Shown: positions 1 through 12,900 of the stretch, piece after piece
Numbering within the stretch: the first letter of the stretch is position 1
Layout of the letters: every line of letters starts with the position of its first letter
NCBI GenBank assembly: GCA_903813345.2
Contig: CAIIXF020000005.1
Span: 16,187,375 to 16,251,374, forward strand
DNA: 64,000 bases
Origin: Owenia fusiformis
Taxonomy: Eukaryota > Annelida > Polychaeta > Sabellida > Oweniidae
Direction of reading: 5' to 3'
Made by a program: the position numbers and the translations under genes
The notes under the pieces: model-generated
The model's database searches: none
Told to the model about the DNA's origin: nothing
What the model saw: the letters and a program-made list of their open reading frames with translations, nothing else

Positions 1-469
1 TTTACGATTCTACAAAATATCTCTCACATCCTCTCTCTAAAAATGGTAGAGGAATTGCATACTCATATCTGTGAAAGCTTTTCAAATGTAAAAAAACAAT
101 AATGAATAGTACTTTAAGACATGAATAGTTATTAGTTATAAGTAAAGTTACCATATTTTCCAAAAATTAACTATTGATATCACGCAAGGGAATTTTTAGA
201 AATATTATTCAGACATGATGAAAGGGTTAGCCAAGTATTTATTTAATAGCATTGCATGACAATGTGAAATTACTTAATCTGAAAATATTTTATTTCTCAT
301 TGGTATTTCGTGGAGCAAAAGATGCAAACTGAGCAATACATGATAAGAGGATTTATGTAAGAATGAAACTCAGTCTGACTAATGATGATATGGGAATAGT
401 CTAGATACAAGCCCCTGTGACCCCCTCCCAATATATGACTACATGGGTATGAACACTTCTCAGGGGCGT

Positions 470-710
470 AGCCAGCTTTCAGGGGGGTGCGATTGTGGAA
501 TAAACTAGCCAAAAAATAAGATTTATTTTGAATTTTACAAAAATTGATGCAACTTCCTTCAAAATTGAGTTAGAAGCTTCACATAAAAAGCATTTTAAAG
601 CTCTTTTCTTTTTCTTTTCATGCATGGGTTTATTTTATTGGTTATGGGGGTTACGCCTATGCTTCTCACACAGTGGGGAGGTGTGTAATATGGGAATGGT
701 GATATGGTGA
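470..710. repeat. Dispersed repeat containing GGCGTAGCCAG (related to the 38.4-39.3 kb fold-back)
   Basis: The segment starts with ggggcgtagccag and ends near ggttacgcctatg. It shares the central text (aattttacaaaaat..., ttcaaaattgagttagaa, aaaaagcattttaaagctct) with both arms of the fold-back element at 38438-39275. It lies in the synapsin intron left of exon 4. Confidence 0.7.
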
Positions 711-828
711 TAAAAAAATTTACGAAAGCACCAAAATCAACTCCACCAGGCTAGTCCAACCCACAGCACAGGCTCTTTGGAGAGTTTGAATATATTTAAT
801 TTAAAATCTAAAGTAAACTAGTACTTAC

Positions 829-979
829 CACCCATGGTTTATCCATGAATTGGTATATGGAGTGAAGGGAGTTGAGACTTGGGACGCAACCATACTGAAG
901 GCCTAAGATGATGTTCTTCCAAGAGGAGTTTGCATCGCGAACATATTGCCGTATGAGTACAAAATCGGGCTTAAATGAC
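829..979 (-). CDS. Syn: Synapsin coding exon 4
   Basis: A 151-nt exon between tttcag| and GTG|gtaagt. It completes the split Arg and encodes 50 residues: SFKPDFVLIRQYVRDANSSW, then KNIILGLQYGCVPSLNSLHS and IYQFMDKPWV. It matches the synapsin segment KPDFVLIRQHAFS...[25 protein letters not shown] (from memory). It ends in phase 0, so the next exon (the AQ/F...K.LG segment of the C domain) should begin in phase 0 left of the window. Confidence 0.96.
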
Positions 980-3900
980 CTGAAATTAAAGAAAAGTCAA
1001 ACATATCTGAAAAGCCATCTAAAATAACCAAGAAAGGATAAAACACTTTGTCTATGATCAGTAAATGGGGAGTTAAAATCATACAAGTATGATACGGCCA
1101 TGCACTTTCAAGAGAAAGTCAATGGATATGACAGTTATCTGATTTTCCAAGAAAACCTTTTAACTTTTCCCAGTTTAATATGCTAGAAAACATCAGAAAT
1201 TGATGTATGATGGCATGATGATAAGCCACGTCTTCTCATTTCTTCTCATTCCTGAGATAAAACAGAAAGATGCTATAAGTATCAGAATGGTATGATGGCA
1301 TTCACATGTCAGTATACAGGGGTAGGGGTACATTTCAACCATAACACAGTGGTAATAAAAATGAATAACACATTTTCTATTGCACATAAATACAGGTTGA
1401 AGAAAAACCAAAATTACAATTTCTATGCCTTGAAACAAACTTATAATAATTAGAGTAAAACTTGTCTTAATGAACACCTCTCTCTAGTGAACACCTGTGT
1501 TTTGTAAACACCACTTCAAGACACATTTCACTATGGCTCCTGTATAAAATCCCCTCTCTGTAATAAACACCTACAACAAACACTTTTTGTGGCTCTATAG
1601 ATGTTCTACTTTACTGTAATTTTCTCAATAGTTCAATATTTTTTTACATTGTTGCAAGATTGCATTTGTCATAACACATAACCCTAGAGATGGAAACCAG
1701 ATTATAAATCATTTTTCCATTGTTATTGGTCCCATAAGTTTATATAAATTATTCATTATGCAGACTTACTGACCCTAAAACATCCAAATAGATTGACCCA
1801 TTCCCATTTGCATTTTCACCTTATATATCATGCCGTAAGGCCCTTAGAGATTAATGTCTTGTTTAGCGAGAACAAATTTTGAAGAAAAGAGCTACTGACT
1901 GGCTTTTTACAAGAAAATTGTATGAAAACAATTATACATTTCAGTGTAAAATGTTTCACAATGGAGGTTTTGATTGACTGCCACCAATGTTTTTAACTTT
2001 ATATTTCTAATACATTAAACAGAAATAAAGAAAAGAAAATTGACTGAGTAGGAACCACTAAACAGACATTTAATCCGTAAGGGCCTAACTTTGTTTAATG
2101 AAACATATCAGATTCTCTAGTGACTTGCTATATGACCAGAATGTTAATAGAATCTCATAAATACAAATACCTCCTTTCAGGATAATTAGGCATACTAATA
2201 ATATTATTATTGATAGAAGATGTATTGGATTATTAGGTTTTAATGTTGGTTTTATCAGTCAGAATTATTTTTCCAATTTATCAGGTATTATGAAGAATGT
2301 AAGCGAAATACGAACATATTAATAAGAAATATCTACATGTACAGTAAAATTTAGTGAACACTTCTCTCTGGTAAACAAGTGTGTTTAGTGAACACCAATC
2401 CAAGACACATTTTACATTGCATTCCTCTCTGTTGTGAACACCTACCTACAGTGAACACTTTTTGTGGCTCTATAGGTGTTCACTATATACCTATTTTACT
2501 GTACTTAAAATATTTTACTGTCACTGACGAGACATTGCAATGATTTGTGGCTCCAAAGGAAGTCTCCAAACTCTCACTCAAACAAGTACAAATTAGCTTT
2601 AATAACAATGGGATCATATTGCCAATGACTACAGTGGCACAGTAGGATTTCAATAATCTTGATATCCTCCATAAATAATGCTGCCTGGTAAGATCTGCCT
2701 GGAATCCTATAATCTTGTCATTTATATCAAGCAGCCCACATATTTTACTCATAATTATGAAAGATAGCCAATGCCTAAGGATAATTCAGATTACAAATCT
2801 AAGCCTTACTGAAAATTGCAATTAATAAAGTGCTCTGATCTGAGCATGAATGCAGAAAATAACAGTAATCCATTATAAAGTAGCTAGATTTATATCTGAG
2901 TCTGAGACATATATGTAACCAAATCGCATAAAGAGAAGGCCCTGTTTGGTGCTGGGATTACATACATGAATGTTATGTTATGGGAGGCTTTGGATATGGT
3001 GTATATCCCTAGGGAAATATAGGGCCAGGAGGGTCCGGGGTAAAATATCGTATTTCTCGAGGGATGTACCCAGTATTCAAAACTGAGCATTGGATAACTA
3101 ATTTATCCTATGAAATGTGGGGTTTCACAAGTGCGGTTTTCAGGACGCCCATATCCAGATTTGTTTTCTTTAAAGTGTTCCTATTCTCATTATTTTCGAA
3201 AAATCCATCAACATTTTGGTCAAGTAAAATTCTACTGTCTGCTGCATCCATTTTGACAGTTTCGCTACAGCAAGATATTCAAACAAACTGAACAAACAGG
3301 TTTTGCCAGTAATATTGGAGCAGGACATAGACAGCAGGAGATATATTATATGTCCCACTTCCCCAATGATATCACTTCTATATCACACTTTTTTGTACCT
3401 GAAACCTCGCTTGTTAGTAGTTTAGGATGATAAAGTATATTCATCCTGAAAGAAATTGTTATTGGAGAACACTACCCAACAACCCAGCCAATTATCAGAC
3501 ACATAGAGAATCTATGTCAACTAATTCCCCTGCAAATATCACGTAATTATTATCATAATTCAAAGCAAGAAAGTAAATGTTCAGCCTGGTAATTGAAAGA
3601 AAACATTATTTTGAGCTTGATTCATTTTGTATATACCATTACTTAAAAGAATATACAGAAGACTGGTAGCAGATATTACCTATAATATGAAGACTGCAGT
3701 AACATAGAAAATGTGAAGAAAATGTAGAAAATGTGAAGACTGGTAGCAGATAATTATCTAAAATATGAAGACTGGAGAGCAGATATGACCTATAATATGG
3801 AGACGGGTAAAATAAAATATATTACCTAAAATTTGAAGACTAGTAGCAGGTATTACCTATAATATGACGACTGGTAACATATATTACCTAAATGTGAAGA

Positions 3901-6900
3901 CTGGTAACATATATTACCTAAAATGTGAAGACTAGTAGCAGGTATTACCTATAATATGAAGACTGGTAACATGTATTACCTAAATGTGAAGACTGGCAAC
4001 ATATATTACCTAAATGTGAAGATTGGTAGCAATTGCCTAAAATATGAAGACAAACATTTAACCTCCATATACATGTACCATATTCTCTGTAATTAGCGCC
4101 TGGGGCACTTAGAAAATTGGAAATACACCCTTCAGACCATTCTAATAAGCGCCTATTGGATTAATCAGAATTCTGATCTTTTTTCCCATATATTCACTTT
4201 TCTTTGGTCATTTTTCAATATTTCTTGAACTTTGTGAAATGGGGTAGGCGCTTATTAGGGAATGGATGCTAAATATGGCAATTATGGTATGTTCATTGGG
4301 CCTGCTTAATGCATGAGTTCAGAAGATTACAGCCTAAAATCTGAAGCCAAGTATCATACTTTGCCTAAATTCTGAAGACTAGTATCATATTTTGCCTAAA
4401 ATCTGAAGCCAAGTATCATATTTTGCCTAAAATCTGAAGACTAGTATCATATTTTGCCTAAAATCTGAAGCCTAGTATCATATTTTGCCTAAAATCTGAA
4501 GCCAAGTATCATATTTTCCTAAAATCTGAAGACTAGTATCATATTTTGCCTAAAATCTGAAGCCAAGTATCATATTTTCCTAAAATCTGAAGACTAGTAT
4601 CATATTTTGCCTAAAATCTGAAGACTAGTTGCAATAACATGTCAGTATGTGTTTATAATCTAAAAACAAGGCATTAACATGACAAAATGTCACCACCTAG
4701 TTGCTCACAATATTATGAGTTCAAACTTAAGTCAGATTTGAATTTCTGAGAACTTGTAAAGTCAAATTTGAACTTCTGAAAAGATGTACATAATTTTGAA
4801 AAAAAAATTTGGTCAATTTGAAGCAAGTTGAAAACAGACCTTTTTGACCTTTTTTGACCTTGAGAAGGTCATTAAAGGTCAAATCTAAAGTCAGATTTGA
4901 ATTTCTGAGAACATGTAGATGATTTAGAAAAAAAAAATTAGTCAATTTGAAGCAAGTTGAAAAAAGACCTTTTTGACCTTTTTTTGACCTTGAGAAGGTC
5001 ACTGAAGGTCAAATGTCAAATCTAAAGTCTAAAGTCAGATTTGAATTTCTGAGAACATGTAGATGATTTTGAAAAAAAAATTTAGTCAATTTGAAGCAAG
5101 TTGAAAAAAGACCTTTTTGACCTTTTTTGACTTTGAGAAGGTCATTGAAGGTCAAATGTCAAATCTTAAGTCAAATCTAAAGTCAGATTTGTATTTCTGA
5201 GAACACGTAGATGATTTTGAAATTTTTTTTAGTCAATTTGAAGCAAGTTGAAAACAGACCTTTTTGACCTTTTCAGACCTTGAGAAGGTCATTAAAGGTC
5301 AAATGTCAAATCTAAAGTCAGATTTGAATTTCTGAGAACATGTAGATGATTTTGAAAAAAAAATTAGTCAATTTGAAGCAAGTTGAAAAAAGACCTTTTT
5401 GACCTTTTTTGACCTTGAGAAGGTCATTGAAGGTCAAATGTCAAATCTAAAGTCATATTTACATTCTGAGAACATGTAGATGATTTTGAAAAAAAATTTA
5501 GTCAATTTGAAGCAAGATGAAAAAATACCTTTTTTACCTTTTTTGACATTGAGAAGGTCATTGAAGGTCAAATGTCAAATCTAAAGTCAGATTTGAATTT
5601 CTGAGAACATGTAGATGATTTTGAAAAAAAAATTTAGTCAATTTGAAGCAAGTTGAAAAAAGACCTTTTTGACCATTTTTGACTTTGAGAAGGTCATTGA
5701 AGGTCAAATGTCAAATCTTAAGTCAAATCTAAAGTCAGATTTGAATTTCTGAGAACACGTAGATGATTTTGAAAATTTTTTTTAGTCAATTTGAAGCAAG
5801 TTGAAAACAGACCTTTTTGACCTTTTTTGACCTTGAGAAGGTCATTGAAGGTCAAATGTCAAATCTTAAGTCAAATCTTAAGTCAGATTTGAATTTCTGA
5901 GAACACGTAGATGATTTTGAATAAAAATTTAGTCAATTTGAAGCAAGTTGAAAACAGACCTTTTTGACCTTTTTTGACCTTGAGAAGGTCATTGAAGGTC
6001 AAATGTCAAATCTAAAGTCAGATTTGAATTTATGAGAACATGTAGATGATTTTGAAAAAAAAATTTAGTCAATTTGAAGCAAGTTGAAAAAAGACCTTTT
6101 TGACCTTTTTTGACTTTGAGAAGGTCATTGAAGGTCAAATGTCAAATCTTAAGTATCTAAAGTCAGATTTGAATTTCTGAGAACACGTAGATGATTTTGA
6201 AAAAAATTTTAGTCAATTTGAAGCAAGTTGAAAACAGACCTTTTTGACCTTTTTTGACCTTGAGAAGGTCATTGAAGGTCAAATGTCAAAACTTAAGTCA
6301 GATTTGAATTTCTGAGAACACGTAGATGATTTTGAAAAAAAAATTTAGTCAATTTGAAGCAAGTTGAAAACAGACCTTTTTGACCTTTTTTGACCTTGAG
6401 AAGGTCATTGAAGGTCAAATGTCAAATCTAAAGTCAGGTTTGAAGGTCAAATGTCAAATCTAAAGTCAGATTTGAATTTCTGAGAACATGTAGATGATTT
6501 TGAAAAAAAATTTAGTCAATGTGAAGCAAGTTGAAAAAAGACCTTTTTGACCTTGAGAAGGTCATTGAAGGTCAAATGTCAAATCTAAAGTCAGATTTGA
6601 ACTTCTGAGAACATGTAAATGATTTAGAAAAAAATTGAAGTCAGTCTAAACAGTATTTGTTAAGTTATAGGAAGTTGTAAGAAATTGTTACAGACGCCGG
6701 ACGCCAACCGCCGGACGCCAACCACCGTCGCAAAAAAACGGAGACCATAACAATATGTCACCACTTTTGGTGGTGACATAAAAAAAACGGAGACCATAAC
6801 AATATGTCACCACTTTTGGTGGTGACATAAAAAAACCGGAGACCATAACAATATGTCACCACTTTTGGTGGTGACATAATTACTAGTAGATATTTATTAC

Positions 6901-9900
6901 AAATAACAAAAGTGTAACACTTGTTACAAATGCCAAACACTTAACCATGACATGAAATACTTGTCACAGTCGAATAAGACAATGGCTATAACAATTTTAC
7001 CACTTCTTGGAGATGACATAACAAGTTAATTGTATGATTTGAATCAACCTTAAAATGCACTTGGGTGAATGGTTGTGATATCTTGCATCTTGATATTAAT
7101 AGAAAAATGAAACACGCCTAGATCTTACTACAAAGATTTTCTTGGAACTAGAAATAATAAAGCTAATGACGTTGAGGAAATTACAGAAGCATAAGAAGTT
7201 CAAGAGAGTACATGGGCCAATACATCTTAATTGAGAAAAGTTAAAGGAATGAGCAAAGAGCAGCATTAGACAGGCCTGTAGCAAGGAGGAGTTTGAGCGT
7301 TTGGACTAAATACAATTTGGGAGAGATCCACCAAATTAAAACAGCCCCCAAATTTATTAGAAGTACAGTATACTTAAAGATAATACAACATGACCCAAAA
7401 TCAGAGATGATCAAAATCAATAACATCTGAATAATATTTCATTTTGTGAAAAGATTTAATTTAAGCAAAATAAAATAGTTGAACTGAATAATGGTGCAAT
7501 ATCAGACTTAATGCTCTTTGAAAATCTCGTATTCTATAACGCAGCAGCCGAGGACTTACATCCAATCGAGTCACTGTTCACAGTCTGACAAGCAAAGAAG
7601 CAAACACTCCATGCTAATGAACACTGAATCACTTCTACAGACAAGGCTGCCAATCAATAACCCGCAACTCAAGAGTATCATCAATTTTTTACTATTTACA
7701 TAAGTAGGCAATATTGTTGTAAATTCCTAATAATGCAATGATCTAAATCAAGTGTATTTGGACTCTGATGCTTTATATCCTTTCACGCTATTTAGTTGAT
7801 CATGCACGATATTCCTGAAATGTTACACGGAGCATATATTTGCATATCCTTTTCACTTTGGTTAGAATCTAATAATTTAGGCAGTGAAAATCTCTTCGTG
7901 ATTGAAAAGAATTAATAGATGGGGCAAATTAAATTGCGATATAGGGACAGATGTAAGAAAATGGCTTAATAAGACACTTTCCTGAATTATTCATTAGAGG
8001 CAAGTATCTAGTCATCGCATTCCAAGACAAGATATGCACAGAGATGAGTTAATCCTATATTACAAAAAAAGTTCAACAAAAAAGGAACATAATAACGACC
8101 GAAAGCATCTAGCAACCTTATAATTGCTGCAATAACTCAGATGCGAGTAGGTAGTTACCAGTTTCACTACCAGTTGGCTCTCTCGGGTCAGATAGCATGG
8201 CGGGTATAGTAGAAAGTTCCCTTTAACTTAAATTATATCTGTTTTAGTGGTTCAATTTTCATATCACCCTTATGTATCTTATAGTTATGCAAGTTAAATT
8301 ATGTCCAGTAAAAGAATCTGAGCTATACAAGAAAAGATATTTCACTTTTTGTGATTTTATAACATGGGGTCTATGGAGAATCTGCCCAAACTAGAAGTCA
8401 ATTTTCAAAAAAAAAAAATTTTTCAAAGTTGATAAACATACATTTACTGTATATCGAAACCATTTTTCTAGATGTAATTTTACATGTATATTCCAAATAT
8501 GACATCAGTTTGAGTGAATTTTGAATATTTAATGATGAGGATTATTTCTACTTGCATCTTGTCTATTGAAGAATCCCTAATATTCAAAGGGAAAAAATAC
8601 CCTTAAACATGTTCTTCAGGTTGGATTATCAAATCACAAAAATATTTTTTCTTCTTTTCACAACCTTTATTTTACTAAACAGGACGTAAGAAAAACTATA
8701 ATAATATGAACAGGGATCAAGGGAACTATAAATTGGCGGGAATTTGGAATGAATTTTTGGTGAATTAATATGACGTAATATTGTTTTTATTTAAAGATCT
8801 AATAGCAAAGGTTTTGCAAAAATAAATCAATGCAGTGTAAAACAAATGTATGTATAATGAAGAAATAAATATTTAATGAAAAAAATAGATATGTGTTTGT
8901 AATATTGGTATTAACTTAAGATTAAAAAGTGTCACTATCTCTTTCATTTTTCAACAAATATAGGCTCACGTGACATATGACGCGGGGCAGTCAATTTTGA
9001 TCTATCGTAGACCATATCAGTATCAAACTGCCGATATTTCAACCTCGTCTTGCTAGGCCATTTTTATTTGAAACATCTTGAATTTGGTGTCAAAATAAAG
9101 CTGGTCACGCCCACTTTCAGAGTTATCAATGAATCATTTACTACGACTACTATATTCATTTAGGAGGCGTGTAAAGTTAACCAATCAGAAAGACAATTGC
9201 TCCATATATGACAGTTCATTAACATATTCAGTGTTTACTTTTGTTTTTCGCGTCATGACAACACGAGTAGTAACCAATCAAAATGCCGTATTTTATCACG
9301 GGAGTGACATGCACAACATGTAAGTTTAGTCTGAGCTGATCGCGATGTTGAACAATTTCTTCTCGGAATTTGTCCAGAGAAATCAGCGATTCTAAATTAA
9401 GGTAGGATCTCCCATTTCTTCCTGTACAAGTTTTAACTTATCTCTATCGAATCCTAAAGTTTTGGATGAAGATATGAAGCATACGTTTAAAAACGAAGCG
9501 ATTAATTTGACGATCTGATTTTGCAATTTGCAATGGCCAATTTACTGCAAGTCTGCGTGTATTTGACAAGAGATAGCGCCAAGTCTTGTATCCGAATGCT
9601 TGTTAAGCCACTCAAAAACAAGATCCATATTTTCTAAATTTGATAACTTTGCAGAGAGCCCGTTTTCATAACCTGTTTTCCGCGTCTAAATTCAAACTGA
9701 GTAGGATTATAGGATCGCTGGGATTCTCAGTCAATGGCAACGGGTCTTCATTCCAGAACGCACATTTTTTTAGTTGATTCTCCGTCATAGTACTTGTCTA
9801 AAGTCCATATCTGCTCTTTTACTGGCATACTTGGACATATTTCCCCTCCTTAACCCTTTCACGACGATAGGCTCCATATGGAGCCCTATTATGTAATACC

Positions 9901-12900
9901 TTTCATACCCTTTGCATTCGTTTGACTTCACTTCTTAAAAGAGAGCTTCGTCTTCACTCTTTCAAACTAAAATAAACCTGTGAACTCACCGCGCCAATCA
10001 GTGTTCGTCGGCCAAATTTGACCGACGTTCTATATATGGTCATTCCTTCTGACGTCATCGTTGAGCCCGGAATTGACCAATGACACACGCATATTTAATT
10101 TGAACGCATTTGGCGTATGTTTCTTCAAGCTCACTGATTGGTGGAAGAAAGGTCAGCGCGTAGGTGAAAAGTGATTTATTACCCAAACTGTCACAGGTGC
10201 CCGTGCGTGGGGGCGGGGCTGCTAAACTGTAATATGGTCTCTACTAGGCAGAGTGTAGTTTAACTAGACTCTGCACGCAGGGTATACCTTTCAGGACGAT
10301 AGGCTCCTTTTGGCACCATTATTTTTATCTATATACATCAATGAAATGACAATATCTCCAGTTCTATTCAGTATTTTTACACCAAATTTTGACAAGTTGT
10401 TCTAATGTGATAATCCTTACTAAAAATTGTATTTCAGTGATAAAATTCAGGGTATAGGTCCCGGGACGTAGGTATTTTGCAGTTTTCCCCTAAAAACTGC
10501 TCTTACTTATCCGTCACCAGGGCCAACATTTTCCTCTTATATTCACGTCGGGAAAGGGTTAAATTGTCCTCCTTAAATAACACCCTCTCGCCGATTTATA
10601 TACAGCCATTTCCCAGAACCCGGGAGTCAGAATCGCTGATGTTTGCCATATTGAACATGTTGAAATATGTACTGTAATATCTGTAATACTAGGCATTGCC
10701 TGCTACGCGTAAGGGTCACGTGACTAGCGCGATACAGGAAAAATGGGGAATTTCGAAACAACAATTTTTGGGCACTTTTATTGCAAATTTCAGGTATTTA
10801 TAAGTGTTTGTGGTATAAAATATAATCCACAGACATAAATGAACATCCAAACTACATATTTTATTACGTTTTGGAGCCTTTTTTGCTTTTAAAATGACAT
10901 CTTTAATTGTTTTGTAGTGCTTCAGTTCAGTTTTTATACAGTTGAAAAAGGATCCAGACAGGATCCGAAACATCCTGTTTAGTAAAATAAAGGTTGTGAA
11001 AAGAAAAAAATATATATATATATTTTTGGGAAAAAATACCCCAAAGTTCAAAAATCAATATCAGAAAATTATTATATTGATTATATTATATGTACATGTC
11101 TCATTGGACAAAGATATACATATTAAAACTCCCTTTATTGGGCAAAGACAATACAAACATAAATAAATGAGGTCCCATTTCAAAATATATTTTACAAGAC
11201 AAAAACAAACATTTACAACATATATGAGGCTCTGCTACCCAAGATGTATCACTAACAATCATATTATCCCTTGATCACTAAAGAAATACATATAAGGACC
11301 CATCACCAAAAGTATATCACCTAATAAAATACATGTACATCTATGAAAAGCTATCACCCTTGTCTTAATGGACAAAGACATACTAAAGGATCTGACACCC
11401 AAAAAACGTAACTTGTAAACTACATGTACATAGAAAGTATAACTAGTCAACTACATAGAACGTATCCCATTTGTTAAAATGTACTTTACAAGAACCTGGA
11501 CCAATCACCTAGAATGTAAATTTCTGACAACTTACTTCCTATAGATCATATAATAATAATTTACATACAACCACCCTGGCCATATACAGAGGGTTATATT
11601 CTGCCAAATCCAGATCCACAATACACTGGGAAAGCTGCTGAAGGTTCCTGTAGTAAATGAGATATAAAATGATGATTATTTGTTTTTGCATGTTATAGTG
11701 CTACGCAAAAGCGAATTATTGATTAAGGATGATGAATTATTGACAAGGAATTAACATGCAAAATGTTATCACCTGCCATTTGTTACAGATGCTAAATCCC
11801 AAACACAAGCCAGCAAAATGTTATCACCTGCCATTTGTTACAGAATACAGATGCTGAATGCCGAACACCAGCCACCAAACACCATCAATACAAACAGACA
11901 ATACAATACAAACAGACAATACAATATGTTAAGACTTGTGGTGGTGACATGAAAATGAAGAATAAATGCTGTAGAGCTTATATGAATCACTTGATACCAG
12001 CTGAACTCGAACTTGTAGCCCTTCAATGAAAAGCTTTTAAACATCTTAACTTGTAAAAACATTATTCAGTCTCACAAAAAGACAATATCTTAATCTAAAA
12101 TTGATTGCCAATAAACATCGAGCAGATGCTAACAACATGAAATAAATCTGTAGCTAGAAGCCACAAAGCGCTGATAAGGAGTAAGCGATCACTGCTAAAT
12201 TCAACATCATTGTTCATTTATACACAATATGTCTGGATCGTAGTGATATACCTTTGTCTTAAAGACAACATAATGCTCCTAAAGACAGTTTAAGCTTTCC
12301 AGTGTAACTTATGACCTCGCAAAGACTTATCAGTAAAAAACTTAAGTTAAAAGAGACAATCATGGACAAAATGAACAACATAGAACCATGATAAATAAAG
12401 ATTTGATCCCAAACATGTATTTCATTACACAATCAAGATGCCATTTGAGCTTGTCTTATTTTACACAGGCTAGACCTTGATGTAGGTAATACTCAAAGAC
12501 TTCCATGTTGTCCACAGGCTGTGAGGCCAGCACAGGGTTGATAGTTGTCACATGACCATTGTGCATGATATGTTGCAAAAAGAGACTACATATTTCGATC
12601 CATTAAAGTGACTTTATGCATACTTTTCAGCATTCTTTGCAAAATAAAGACTTTCATAGTACTTTTGGACAAAACAGATTTGCTGAAACGAATTGTCAGA
12701 CAGCACCTTATCAGGAACAATTCAAACATATATATATATCAACAGACCACACTGTATTAAGGCTTTAAGCCCTGGACTCAGTGCATTGTTTGCTGAATCA
12801 TACCATGAAGGTGTTGTTTCCAAACCTTTGCATGACCGCGCATGTGTTATTGATATTTCACACACTGTTCATAATGTGAATACTCTGTTCGGATTGGCTG

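Larger units (their letters stand above)
4668..6880. mobile_element. Large TGTCACCACC-family element with an expanded internal array
   Basis: The left end reads aaggcattaacatgac then aaaatgtcaccacct. The right end is tatgtcaccacttttggt + ggtgacataa, so TGTCACCACC / GGTGGTGACA form short inverted ends. Between them are 13 tandem units (see next entry), then tttgttaagttataggaag, acagacgccgg and a terminal triplication. A shorter relative lies at 23101-23673. It looks like a non-autonomous DNA element with a variable core; its class is not known to me. Confidence 0.75.

Noticed and set aside
3650-4632. CRISPR-like array
   Set aside because: The units are contiguous tandem repeats without unique spacers, in an animal genome.
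4727-5002. 91-codon minus-strand ORF with repeated KVKKGQKGLFSTCFKL
   Set aside because: Translation of the tandem core of the TGTCACCACC-family element; the repetition reflects DNA repeats.
10716-11051. 111-codon minus-strand ORF
   Set aside because: Low-complexity Phe/Ile/Lys-rich translation of AT-rich DNA, no recognisable motif.
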